Origin: Jaltomata sinuosa
Lineage: Eukaryota; Streptophyta; Magnoliopsida; Solanales; Solanaceae
Direction: 5' to 3'
DNA length: 64,000 nt
NCBI GenBank assembly: GCA_003996215.1
Contig: QJPP01000033.1
Span: forward strand, 372,001-436,000
Under the pieces are notes generated by a model. That model ran no database searches, was not told the DNA's origin, and saw only the letters and a list, made by a program, of their open reading frames with translations. Position 1 is the first letter of the stretch. Each line of letters opens with the position of its first letter. Positions 1 to 11,914 of this stretch are shown in pieces. A program made the position numbers and the translations under genes.

Positions 1-1335
1 TAATTTCATTCATTCTCAATTTTCTGATATGTTTATCTAGGATGGCCACTGGGATTCTTCATTTGATAACTCTTATGAGAGTTTCTATACCCTATGTAGG
101 GATAACTTGACAAGGATATGCTAAGCATTTACGTAACATAGACACCTGAAAGACTGGATGCACTGCTGCTAACTTTAGAGGTAAATCTACCTCATAGGCT
201 ACCTGGACAACTCTCTTTAGGATTCTATAAGGGCCAATATATCTAGGGCTCAACTTACCTTTCTTGATAAATTGCATTACCCCCTTTATATGCGATACCT
301 TCAGGAATACCCAGTCATCAAACTTGGAACTCTAAATCTCTGCATCAGACATTTGTATAAGATTTCTGTCAGCTTTGAGCAATCTTCAATCGCTCCTGTA
401 TTAGATTTACCTTTTCAACTGCTTGATGGATGAGATCTGGTCCCAATATTTGAGTCTACATCAAACCAACCAATAGGTGATCTATATCATCTCCCATAAA
501 GAGCTTCAAATGGAGCCATGCTAATGCTGGAATAATAGCTATTATTATAGGTAAATTCTATCAGGGGAAAATAATCATCCCAATTGCCTTCAAAGTCTAG
601 GACGCATGCTCTCAACATATCTTCGAGCATTTGAATAGTACGCTCAGTTGGGCCATATATCTGTGGATGGATATTGGAGTTCCATGCAAGTGAATAATCT
701 TTCTTATATACAGCTTGGCATAGAAGTGGGATGATTTCGTTAATCGGTCAACAATCATCCAAATCGAGTCATCCTTATGAAATGAGGAAGGCAAAACTGT
801 AATAAAATCCATATTAATGGCCTCCTATTTCCACACTGGAATGTTTATAGTTTGAGCTAGGACACCGAGCCTTTGATGTTCTGCTTTCACTTACTGGAAG
901 TTAGAGCACTGTGCTATAAATTCTGGTATACCCCTTTTCATGTCGTTCCACCAGTAGACCTCTTTAAGGTTATGGTACATCTTTATAGAACCTGGATGAA
1001 TAGAATACCGGGAACAATGTGCTTCAACCATTATATGTTGTCTTAGACCATCTACATCAGGAACACATAATCTTTCTCGCCACCTTAAGGTACCATCTCC
1101 TACCATCTCAAATGCTAAAATTTTATGTTGTCGAATCCCTTCTCCATACTGGAGAAATAAGGGATCATCATATTGTCTTTCTTTCACTAATGCCACTAAT
1201 GATGACTCTGCAGTGTTCTGCATAACCACACCTCTATCTTTAGAATCTAGAAGTCAAACTCCTAGGATGGCTAATCTGTGAACATCTCGTACTACTTTAT
1301 ATTGAACGGGTGGTAAATGTGCTAGGCTGCCCATA
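1..1335 (-). mobile_element. Remnant of a Ty3/gypsy chromovirus (element C), integrase part only
   Basis: Minus-strand integrase sequence runs off the left edge of the window and stops abruptly at 1335, exactly where the LTR of element A begins (TGTCACG at 1336). The last readable residues before the junction are the MGSL that follows the RNase H domain in related elements. A therefore appears to have inserted into C, but the other half of C is not present further right. Its coding style is closest to element F of this window. Confidence 0.8.
92..1335 (-). pseudogene. Decayed chromovirus integrase (element C)
   Basis: On the minus strand the order is: linker after RNase H (about 1335-1150), zinc-binding domain (1110-891), catalytic core remnants (812-612) and C-terminal GKLSPRYIGP/VHPVF segment (277-92). 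The zinc domain keeps the HYSRYSIHPG-type histidines (here HCSRYSIHPG), but the terminal CPNCQ motif of the family reads CSNFQ, so one zinc ligand is lost. The core keeps MDFIT and VDRLTKS and then breaks into other frames. Stops and frameshifts occur between all blocks, so no integrase can be made. Integrase would insert retroelement cDNA into chromosomes; here it is a fossil. No chromodomain is visible in the part inside the window. Confidence 0.8.
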
Positions 1336-3502
1336 TGTCACGACCCAGGCCATCGTGAGTGGCACCCACCCAACCCCTGGATGAGCGAACCAATAGAGTT
1401 CAACCCTTATCCTAGACTAACAGCCTAAAACCAGCAAAATAGAAAGTAAACTAGCAATTAAATAAGCAAAGAACTATACCAGCAATAATCCTGCGGAAAA
1501 TCCCCCTAGAAACTGAAAGTCGCAGTACCAAACAATTCTACCAACATCTAGAGTACGGGGATGCAACCCCAAAAGTAAAATACGGAAGTAGTTTTAAGCC
1601 CGAAATAAGTGGGCTAAAACTATAAAGATAGATCCAAGGTAGCTTGATCGAGCAGCTCACCCTTGAAGTCCGAAATCGCTGGTGCTATAAATGAGGTCGC
1701 GTCTCAGCCGCTGAAAGATTTCCTGTACTCACCAAAAGAAAAGCAAGTGCAGTATCAGTACACCACCACTGTGTACTGGTAGGATTATCAACCAGTTTCC
1801 AATAAACAGTGTATAAGTAGTACAACAATATCAAGTAAATAGTATGGAAGACATGCAACAATATTAACAGGCACACCTAGATTACAAGTCTCTACTTAGC
1901 TTGTTCCCGCATGGAATCCACCTCTTATACTCTAACCCACCATCACATGGCCATAACCCATACCTTTTTGTCTAGCCCGGACCCACCTTGGGATCCCCTC
2001 TAGACAACACCTAAGTGTCAACGAACAACCTGGCCTAATCCAAGACCAACTCAATGATATAACAGAATTTCCCGATCACTCAAGGACCACCAAACAAGTA
2101 ACACATCTCAGTAAATAACCTGGTCCACTCACAGAATCAATATCAGTCAATGCAACACAACAATTTAAATGCAATGATGCAGTAAAATAAACCCATACTA
2201 GGCGTGGTACCCGAGCCAACCACTAGTATTCTCGTACCAGGCGTGGTACCCGAGCCAACCGAATGTCAACAATACACAGTCAACTAGATGAACAAACAAC
2301 TTGTAAATCAACAAGTAAACACACTGTTCAACTCACACACTGTAAAACAGGAACCTTGGACATTCTACACAACTTCCTTAAGCAATGTAATTCATACAAA
2401 CACTTAGATAAGAGTACAATTATACAATATTCACAGGAATCGTAAGCCATCACCTACCTCAAAATGATCTAAGCTCTACTCAACCCGAGCTTGCCCATGT
2501 TTCGGATTCCTTTCTCGTTCTTGGTCTAAAATAGCATACAAGTACATGAAATTAACAAACAAGGCCTGCACATTACTCAGATTACACCAAATCCCAAAAC
2601 CCCAGGCCATCCATGATCATTCCACCCTTTTTCTAGGCTTTCCCATCGTTAATTTCCCTAGTTCTATCATTTTTACGGATAAAAATAGAGAACTTAACAA
2701 CCTATGATCATAATATCTTACTTTTAACAATACCCAAGAACATTCATGCTTTGAATCCCTTTCCTTCTCCGAATTCTACCATTCCTAGGTTATTCAAACC
2801 TTCCCCCAAGTTCCCTTCTAGCAATTCTACCGCATAGGAAAAGTAGTATGAAGATTGGGGAGTAGAAACCTTACCTTTGGGAAGAAAATCAAAGGAAACG
2901 GAGGAAAATCGCCTGGAATCGCCTAGCCCTTCTCTAAAAAAGAAGTTGTAAAAACTGAACATTTTGGGGAATGTTTCTGCATTAAAATCCCGTTGATCTG
3001 CTATAGTGGTCCCCGCTCCGCTTTAGCGGTCCTGCTATAGAGGACGACTTCCATTATAGAGGTCTTAAGCAGCGTTGACCGTCTTGACCACCACTACAAT
3101 GGTATTTTCCACCGCTATAGCGGAGGTTGCTACGGTGGACTGTTGCGCTCATCATGGACAGAATGTCCAGAAATCTCCCATATTTGGCCATTTTACAACA
3201 CACTTGCTTCCCCCGATGACCCGAAACAACCCCTTCACGTCAAACGTGATTCTAGGAGTTCCACTTACCCAAATTTGATTCTGAAAAGTCCCTCGGACTC
3301 CTTTATGTCTTGGATACATGAGAAACTAGCTCAAACCAAGACACCTAACCCAATCCTTACCCATATTTCCTTAGACTCCACCTCGCTCCAAAATCGGTCG
3401 AGGCTAGCCTAGCCCAGAATTTCAAACTCCCAAACCCGGAGTTTTCTAACTCTAAAACTTGGCACGATTGGACTACCCATAATGACGGACCTGGTCATTA
3501 CA
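1336..3502 (-). repeat. 3' LTR of element A
   Basis: On the minus strand it begins TGTAATGACC (3502) and ends GGGTCGTGACA (1336), the canonical TG...CA form. Length is 2167 bp. It contains a duplicated motif, GGCGTGGTACCCGAGCCAAC, near 2200 and 2240, and a cluster of CCGCTATAGCGG-like palindromes at 2995-3130. Short open frames inside it do not resemble any protein. The partner 5' LTR is missing, so neither an age estimate nor a target duplication can be obtained. Confidence 0.75.
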
Positions 3503-3598
3503 ACAAATACCAATTTACCCATCATTCATCCCCAAATGATCAAACCTGAAATTACGAAAATAAAAGAAGGGAAGTGTAGTACCTGAATCCTCAAACAA

Positions 3599-6500
3599 TT
3601 AAGGGTCCTTGTCCCGCATGTCCTTCTCGATTTCCCAAATGGCTTCAACAACCGGATGATGCTTCCACTGAACCTTCACCATATCAATCACCCTTGTCCT
3701 CAACCTACGGACATCCCGAGTAAGAATCAAGACTAGTTCCTCTTCATAACGAAGATCCTTATCGAAAAGCACCTCATTCCACTTGATAATGTAATCCCCA
3801 TCCCCATGGTATAGCTTAAGCATGGATACATGTAATACGGGATGGATGCCCGACAAACTAGGTGGCAGTGCTAACTTGTAAGCCACTGGCCCTACAATTT
3901 CAAGAACCTCAAACGGATCGATGAACCGAGGGCTAAGCTTGCCCTTCTTACCAAACTGCATGACCCCTTTCATTGGTGACACTTTCAACAATACCCATTC
4001 ACCAACCTAAAATTCCATGTCCCAGACCTTGCGATCTGCATACTCCTTCTGCCTTCTTTGGGTAGCTAGCAACTTGGTCTGAATGCCCCTTACCTTTTCC
4101 TGTGCTTCCTTTACTAAGTCCACGCCCAGAGGCTTTACATCACCTTCCTCAAACCACCCAATCGGTGATCTGCAATTTCTCCCATACAATGCCTCGAACG
4201 GTGCCATATCAATACTGGAGTGGTAACTATTATTTTATGAGAATTTTCCAACGGTAGGAACTGGTCCCAATGGCCCCCGAAGTCCATCACATATGCTCTC
4301 AGCATGTCCTCCAATACCTAGACTGTCCTCTCCGACTGACCATCAGTTTGAGGATGGAAGGTTGTGCTAAAAGTGAGTTGTGTACCCAACTCTTCATGTA
4401 ACTTGCCCTAGAACTTAGAAGTAAACTGCGTACCCCTGTCTGAAATGATGGATAGTGGCACCCTATGCAATATCACAATCTTCTTCACGTAGATCTTAGC
4501 CAATTGCTGCGAATTGTAATCTTCCCTGACTGTAATGAAATGATCGGACTTGGTCAGCTTGTCAACAAAAACCCAAATTGAGTCATTCTTCCCCAATGTC
4601 TTGGGAAGACCCACCACGAAATCCATGGCTATCCTTTCCCACTTCCACTCTGGAATTGGCATCCTCTGAAGTAGTCCTGTAGGTCTCTGATGTTCATACT
4701 TTACCAGCTGGCAGTTCTGACGTTTGGACACAAAATCAACTATGTCCCTTTTCATCCCGGGCCACCAGTAACGCTACCTCAAGTTCCTGTACATTTTTGT
4801 CACACCCGGATGAATTGAGTATCGTGAACTATGAGCTTCTGCCAGGATTTTCTCAATCGTATCATCCACCCGAGGAACACAAATCCTCTCCCTGAAATGC
4901 AACACTCCACTAGAGTCTAACATGACGTCTCTAGACTCCCCGAATATTACCTTACCTCATAGCTTACTCAGTTTCGAAGCCTGAAACTGTTTGGCCTTTA
5001 TTTCCTTTATGAAACTGGCTTTGACCTCAATGCTGGCCAACAAACCACCTTGATCTGAAACACCCAAGTGTATGAACTTGGCCTCCAAAGCCCAAATTTC
5101 CTTAGCTAGTGGTCATTTGGACACCCCCAAATAAGCCAAGCTACCCATGCTAACTGCTTTCTGGCTTAATGCGTCTGCCACCACATTAGCCATACCCGGA
5201 TGGTACTGAATGGTCACATCATAGTCCTTCAATAGCTCCATCCACCTTCTCTGCCTAAAATTGAAGTCCTTTTGAGTTAATACGTGCTGCAGACTGCGAT
5301 GATCTTTGAATACCTCACACTTGACACCATAAAGGTAGTGTCTCCAAATCTTTAGTGCAAAAATCACCGTTGCCAACTCTAAGTCGTGAGTCGGGTAATT
5401 ACTCTCATGCACCTTCAACTACCTGGATGCATAGGCTATCACATTCCTATCCTGCATCAACACAACACCCAAACTAGAATGTGAAGCATCACAGTAAACA
5501 ATAAAGTCTTTACCTTCAACCAGTAAGGATAATATAGGAGCCGTGGTCAAAAGTGTCTTAAGCTTTTGAAAGCTCTCCTCGCACTTGTCGGACCACACAA
5601 ATGGTACATATTTCTGTGCCAGCCTGGTTAGGTGCATAGCAATAGACGCAAAACCCTTTATGAACCTCCTGTAGTATCCTGCGAGTCCAACAAAACTCCT
5701 CTCCTCTGTCAGCGAGCTAGGCCGGGACCAACTCTTGACTGCCTCGATCTTCCGGGGATCTACCATTACCCCCCGTTCTGACACTATATGCCCCAAGAAC
5801 GCCACTGAAGTCAACCAAAACTCACACTTAGTGAATTTTACATAAAGCTTTTGGTGTCTCAAGATATCCAGCACAATTCGAAGATGATTAGCATGCTCCT
5901 CCCTACTCTTAGAGTAGATCAAAATATCATCGATGAACACGATAACGAAGGAATCCAAGTATGAATTAAACACCCCATTCATCAAACTCATGAATGTTGT
6001 CGGCACATTGGTCAAACCAAACAACATTACTAGGAACTAGTAATGCCCATACCGAGTCCAAAAAACAGTTTTTGAAATGTCCTCAGGCCTAATTTTTAAC
6101 TGATAGTACCCCGACCTCAAGTCAATTTTTCAAAAATACCGATGCACCCTGAAGCTGGTCAAACAAATCATCTATATGGGGTAGAGGCTACTTATTCCGG
6201 ATGGTCACCTTGTTCAATTGCATATAATCTATGCACATCCGCATCCTACCATCCTTTTTCTTTACATATAAAATCGGAGCACCCGAAGGCGAAGCACTGG
6301 GACGTATAAATCCCTTATCTAGGAGTTCCTGCAGCTGAGTCTTGAGTTCCCTTAACTCTTCCGGAGCCATACTATACGGAGGAATGGAACTGGACGAGTG
6401 CCTGGCTCCAAATCAATACAGAAATTTATATCCCTGTCCGGAGGCATACCAGGCAAGTCCGCTGGAAACACCTCTAAAAATTCAGAAACCACTAGAACTG

Positions 6501-6624
6501 ACTCAATAGACGGGGACTCCATACTATCATCCCAGAGATGAGCCAAGAAGGCTAGACACCCCCTCCTCACTAGCTTCCTAGCCCAAACAAATGATATTAT
6601 CTTAACTGGCTTAGGCCTGTACAC
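3599..6624 (-). pseudogene. Decayed pol of element A (RT, RNase H, integrase, chromodomain)
   Basis: Minus strand. Reverse transcriptase starts near 6560 (VVSEFLEVFPADLPGMPP) and continues at 6370-6188 (KKDGRMRMCIDY). The catalytic block VFIDDILIYS lies within 6027-5419, which also holds the RNase H start (VYCDAS). RNase H continues at 5418-5113 (VVADALSQK). The integrase zinc domain and core lie at about 4900-4408 (MDFVVGLP, SDRGTQF), and the GKLSPRFIDP segment at 3991-3599 is followed by a chromodomain ending WEIEKDMRDKDP. Frameshifts and stops lie between every block, for example at about 6030-6180, 5418, 4400 and 4207. The polyprotein would normally copy RNA to DNA and integrate it; this copy is dead. 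Family assignment is firm; exact lesion positions would need an alignment. Confidence 0.85.
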
Positions 6625-6630
6625 ACCTTT

Positions 6631-8271
6631 TCACTCTAGTCTATCCTTACCCCGAATCTCTAGAGCCACAGTCTTGGTGTTACAGTTCAACACAACATGA
6701 TAAGGAGATAGCCAGGTCATACCCAAGATAATATCAAAATCAGCCATATCAAGAATTACCAAGTCTACCCAAGTATGCAACCCTACAAACACCACGGAAC
6801 AGTCACGATAAACATGAGTCACAATCATAGACTCTCCAATCGGGGTAGAAACATGGATAGGAGAATCAAAGATATCACAAATTAGGTCCAGACCCAACGC
6901 AAAACTCACAGACACATAAGAATATGTAGAACCTGGGTCAAATAATACCGAAGCCATTTTATTGCAGATAAGAATGGTACCTGTGATCACCGCATCTGAG
7001 GCTTCTGCCTTAGTCCTCCATGGAAAAGCATAGCAATTAGCCCGATCATCAATCCAGGAAACTTCCCGAGCTGTCTACGCTGTACCTCTGCCTGCGCCAC
7101 TATTTCCCCTGTCTCTCCGGCCTCCTTGAAAATTACCTCGCCCACCCTGTGGACGACCCCTAGCATTACCACCTCTGCCTGCCGGGACCACTGCTCTAGA
7201 CTGCTGCTGACCCTAATTACCTGTCTGCCTATGTGGACACTCCCTCTTAAAGTGGCCCAGATCACCACAATGGAAGAAACCACAGTCAAGTGTAGGTCTG
7301 TTAGCTGATGCATATGACGCTCTCTGGCCTCTAGGAGATGAATACTGAGCTCCCTGACGACCACCTGTAGTAGCTGGCAGAGCTGACTGAATAGGATGGG
7401 ACGAGTAAGCCTGCTGATTCTGGCCCCTGGAGTATGAACCACCAAATTTTCCCTCATTTCGGGGCTTCTTGGCTAAAGCCTTAGCCTGCCCTGCCTGCTT
7501 GACTCCCTCAAGTTTCTTCACATAATCCACCACATCATTAAAGCCATTCCCTGAAGAAGTCATATGCACTGACAGTACCTGTAGCTCAGTATTCAACCAT
7601 TTCACAAACAACTGGACCTATTCCTCCTCGGAACCCAATATCTATATGGAAAAACAAGACAAGGTGTGGAACTTAGCCTCATAAGCAGAGACTGACATGC
7701 CACCATGCTCTAAGTTCAAGAACTCATCTTTCTTCTGATCACTCAAAGTACGGGGGACATACTTTTCTAGAAACAAAGCGTGGAACTGCTCCCAAGTCAG
7801 TGGAGGTAGAACAGAAGACCGACACTCAACATGAGACCTCCACCACTGCTTAAAATCACCCTGTAGCTGAAAAGTGACAAATTCAACCCCATGCTGACAT
7901 ACAATACCCAACTTGTGCATTCTCTCATAACAATCCAGGATGAACTCATAGGCATCCTCCTTGTCTGTACCCTGAAATGTCGGAGGTTTCAGCTTGAGAA
8001 ACTTGGTCAGCAACTCATGCTTATTCCCTGTCATCACGGGACCTAGCATTAGCCTGAAGAAATCATTGGTGCCTGAAGCTGCATCCATTCTAGGCACCAT
8101 AGTGACCGCTGGCTGAGTATCCAAGGCCTGATTCACAAATGCCGCGGGTATGTCTCCAGCACCAACAAACCCACTCAGAATATTCTAAGCTTTATGAAAG
8201 GCTTCCAGTGTCATAGTAGGAAGGCCTGCACCACCAACCGGTGCCTCCTGCGCCTGCGCCCCTTCATCCTG
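6631..8271 (-). pseudogene. Decayed gag and aspartic protease of element A
   Basis: Minus strand. The gag capsid region (8136-7642) has the retrotransposon gag pattern (LTKFLKLKPPTFQGT, then QWWRSHVE and WEQFHALFLEKYVP). A second frame (7611-7213) ends in a zinc knuckle, CGDLGHFKREC. The protease at 6990-6631 keeps the active-site DPGSTYSYVS and the distal ILGMTWLSPY. A frame change separates capsid from knuckle at about 7640. The reading continues upstream of 8136 to about 8271, where homology to gag stops and LTR sequence of element B starts, so the true start codon is gone. Capsid and protease would form the particle and cleave the polyprotein. Confidence 0.8.
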
Positions 8272-8910
8272 TCCTATCTTCTGAAACAAGCTCCAAACAT
8301 GGTTTATCGAAGGGGAAAATGGCTGCCACGCATAGAGGTCGCGTTTCTAGGCACGGGGGTAAACGTTAGTGATAGAAATCACTAAAAACACACCTTGATC
8401 ACTCAAGAACTCTCTTGGAACCCTCCCTTATGTTTTCTCTCTGTTTCAGAACTGTTATGGCGTTTTAAAATATGAATTGAAGCTTTAAATTGATTTTGAC
8501 CCGACCCGGTTCGCAACCCAGTTCGCGACCCAGTTTCTGCCAGACAGTCTGCGGTAAATAGTCATAACGTTTTACTCCGAGATCGGTTGGACGTGAGGTT
8601 TTGTGCGTTGGAAACTAGACTCGTAGACCTTTGATTTGGTAGGTCAAGGGACTTCTAACTCTTTATATATTAAGAGAAAATCTCTGAGATATTTGACCCA
8701 AAGTTCAAAAAATTTATTAAGGAAACTTATTATAACTTTTGCCGACTTGCTAGACTTCAAAATTTATCATACGACCATAAAGACCAAAGAAACAGCCCGG
8801 GCACCAAACTACCAGTCTTGACAAGCCTTAAATGACTTGGGGCCATTACAGGCAAGCTCTAATGGTACAAGAAAGGCAAAAACGTGTAAATGACCGAAAG
8901 GGTTATTACA
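8272..8910 (-). repeat. 3' LTR fragment of element B
   Basis: Matches the outer 610 bp or so of the 5' LTR of the same element (about 23329-23941), including the minus-strand LTR start TGTAATAACCC at 8910. The inner 2 kb of the LTR is absent. The break at about 8272 coincides with the start of gag of element A. Confidence 0.8.
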
Positions 8911-11875
8911 TCATCCACTACTAAAAAAAGACTTTCGTCCTCGAAAGTCAAGGGCAAGGAAGTACCTGAAGGCTCAAACAATTGTGGGTACTGGGCCCGC
9001 ATATCTCTCTCAGTCTCCCAGGTAGACTCCTCAAATAGACGGTGCCTCCACTGAACTTTAACAACCAGAATCTCCCTAGATCTCAATCTCCTGACATCTC
9101 TGGCCAAAATAGCTACCGGCTCCTCAACAAAGGCTTAACTCTCATCCAGCTGAACCGTATCCCACTGCAACACATGAGACTCATCTGGAACATACCACCG
9201 CAACATCGATACATGGAAAATCTAGTGCATAGATGAAAACATCGGAGGCAAAGCTAACTGATAGGCAACACTACCAACCCTCTGGAGAATCTCGAATGGC
9301 CCAATGTACCTGGGGCTAAGCTTGCCCCGCCTACCAAATCTCATCGCACCCTTCATGGGCGATACATGGAGAAACACCAAGTCACCAACACTAAACTCCA
9401 AGGCATGAAGCCTACGATCAGTATAACTCTTCTGCTTGCTCTGAGCTGCCCGAAGTCTATCCTGAATCACTCTGACTCGGTCTAAGGAATCTCGAAGCAA
9501 ATCAGTACTCTGTGGCCTAGACTCCAACCCATCTAACCAACCAACCAGCGATCTACAATGCCTACCATACAATGCCTCGAAAGGTGCCATGCCAATGCTC
9601 GAATGAAAGTTATTATTATAAGCAAACTCTGCCAAAGGCACAAACTGATCCCAAGAACCTCCAAAGTCAAGAACACAGGCCCGAAGCATGTCCTCCAGAA
9701 CCTGAATGGTCCTCTCGGACTGGACATCTGTCTGAGGGTGGAAAGCAGTACTAAGCTGAACCTATGTACCCAAATCTCGCTGAATAGACCTCCAGAACTG
9801 AGATGTGAACTGAGTGTCGCAGTATGAAATGATAGAAGCTGGGACCCCGTGCAACCGAACAATATCACGAAGGTAGATCTGGGCTAACCTCTCTGCACTG
9901 TAATTAGTATGAACCGGCAAGAAGTGTGCTGATTTAGTCAGCCGATCAACAATCACCCAAATGGAGTCAAAACCCCTGGAAGTACGTGGAAAACCAACTA
10001 TGAAATCCATAGTGATCCCTTCCCACTTCCACTCAGGAATGGGAAGTCGCTGCATCAAACCACCCGGTCTCATGTGCTCGAACTTAACCTGCTCATAGTT
10101 CAAGCACCGAGATACAAACTCTGCTATGTCCCGCTTCATACCACTCTACCAATAAAGCTGCCTCAAATCTCTGTACATCTTTGCTGCACCAGGATGAATG
10201 GAGTATCTAGTACAATGTGCCTCACGAAGTATCAACTAAATCAAATCACTAACCCTAGGAACACAAAGGTGGCTATCAAACCTCAGAACCCAATCTGAAT
10301 CTAGAGTAGGACGACTGGTCTCACCCCAAACAACCTGATCACGAAGGTCACACAACTGCTGATCCTCAAACTGACGGCTTTGAATCTGATCAATCAAAGT
10401 AGAACGAACCTCAACACTGGTGAGAACTATGCTAGGATCCGATAAGTCAAGCCTAACAAAACAGTTAGCCAAGGACTGGATGTCCAAGGCCAACGGTCGC
10501 TCTGAAACTGAAAGAGAAGCTAGGCTACCAATACTCACCGCCTTCCGACTCAAGATATCCGCTACCACATTTTCCTTGCCTGGATGATACAAAATAGTGA
10601 AGTTATAGTCCTTCAGTAGCTCGACCCATCTGCTCTGCCTCGAGTTCAACTCTCGCTGACTCGTGATATACTGAAGACTACGGTGATCAGTGAAGATCTC
10701 GCAGTGAACTCCATATAGGTAATTCCTCCAGATCTTGAGCGTAAAAACTACTGTCGCCAACTCCAAGTCATGGGTGGGTTAGTTGTGCTCGTGAACCTTC
10801 AGCTGCCTCAACGCATATGCTATCACTCGACTCTGCTGCATCAACATGCAACCAAGACCAACCCAAAAGCATCACAATACACGGAGAAGCTCTGACCCTC
10901 AACCGGCAAAGTCAAAACTGAAGCTGAAGTCAATAAGGCCTTAAGCCTCTGAAAGCTATCCTCGCACTGATCCGACCACTGAAATGGGACATCCTTCCTT
11001 GTCAGCATAGTCAAGAGTGCTTCTATGGAATAAAATCCCTGAATGATGCGTCTGTAGTAACCTGCTAACCCAATAAAGTTGCGGACCTCAGTAACGGTAG
11101 TAGGTCTAGGCCACTCACAAACCGCTGAAATATTTCCCAGATCAACCCTAATCCCATCCTTAGACACCATGTACCCTAGGAATACAACTGACTCAAGCCA
11201 AAACTCGCACTTTGAGAACTTGGAATAAAGCCGATGATCTCTCAAAGTCTGGAGTATAACCCTCAAGTGCTACACATGCTCATCTCTACTCTGCGAGTAT
11301 ATCAAGATGTCATCTATGAAAACTATCACAAATGAGTCCAAATACGGGCCAAGAACCATGTGCATCAAGTTCATAAAGGTTGCAGGGGCATTAGTCAACC
11401 CAAAAGACATCACCAAGAACTCATAATGGCCATAACATGTCCTCAATGTTGTCTTAGGGATGTCCTCCGCCCTAATCCTCAACTGATGGTAGCCGGACCT
11501 CAAATCAATCTTTGAAAACACAATTGAACCCTGAAGCTGGTCAAATAAGTCATCAATCCTCGGCATCGAATACCTATTCTTCACTGTCACCCTATTCAGC
11601 TGCCGATAATCAATACACATGCGCATCGACCCATCCTTCTTCTTCACGAAGAGAACAGGAGCACCCCAAGGTGACACACTCAGTCTAATAAACCCTTTAG
11701 CTAATAGGTCCTGAAGCTGGTCCTTAAGCTCCCTCAACTCAGCAGGAGCCATACGGTAAGGAGAAATAGAAATGGGCCTGGTGCCCGGCTCTAACTCAAT
11801 AGCAAAATCAATATCTCTCTCAGGTGGAAGGCCTGGCAGGTCGGTAGGAAACATATCTAGGAAGTCTCTAACCAC
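8859..11875 (-). pseudogene. Decayed pol of element B (RT, RNase H, integrase, chromodomain)
   Basis: Minus strand. Reverse transcriptase at 11875-11270 is well kept, with KKDGSMRMCIDYRQLN and the catalytic VFIDDILIYS. It continues at 11266-10841 (FLGYMVSKDGIRVD, VYCDAFG), where the RNase H frame breaks; RNase H resumes at 10766-10236. Integrase follows at 10139-9762 (MDFIVGFP; the second catalytic aspartate motif reads SYCDTQF, not SDRDTQF) and 9689-9222 (GKLSPRYIGP). The chromodomain lies at 9107-8950, ending WETERDMRAQYPQLF. In this copy the stop after the chromodomain is missing, so the frame runs on into the 3' LTR to 8859. At least four frame breaks make it non-functional. Confidence 0.85.
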
Positions 11876-11914
11876 AGGAATAGACTCAGGAGACGTAGGG
11901 TCAGCACTAGCATC

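Larger units (their letters stand above)
1336..8271 (-). mobile_element. Truncated Ty3/gypsy chromovirus, element A
   Basis: The element reads right to left: gag (to 8271), protease, reverse transcriptase, RNase H, integrase with chromodomain (from 3599), then the 3' LTR (1336-3502). There is no 5' LTR or primer-binding site: gag is cut at about 8271 and joined to the middle of an LTR of element B. All reading frames carry stops or frameshifts. The chromodomain and gene order place it with the plant Del/Tekay-like chromoviruses. Confidence 0.85.
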
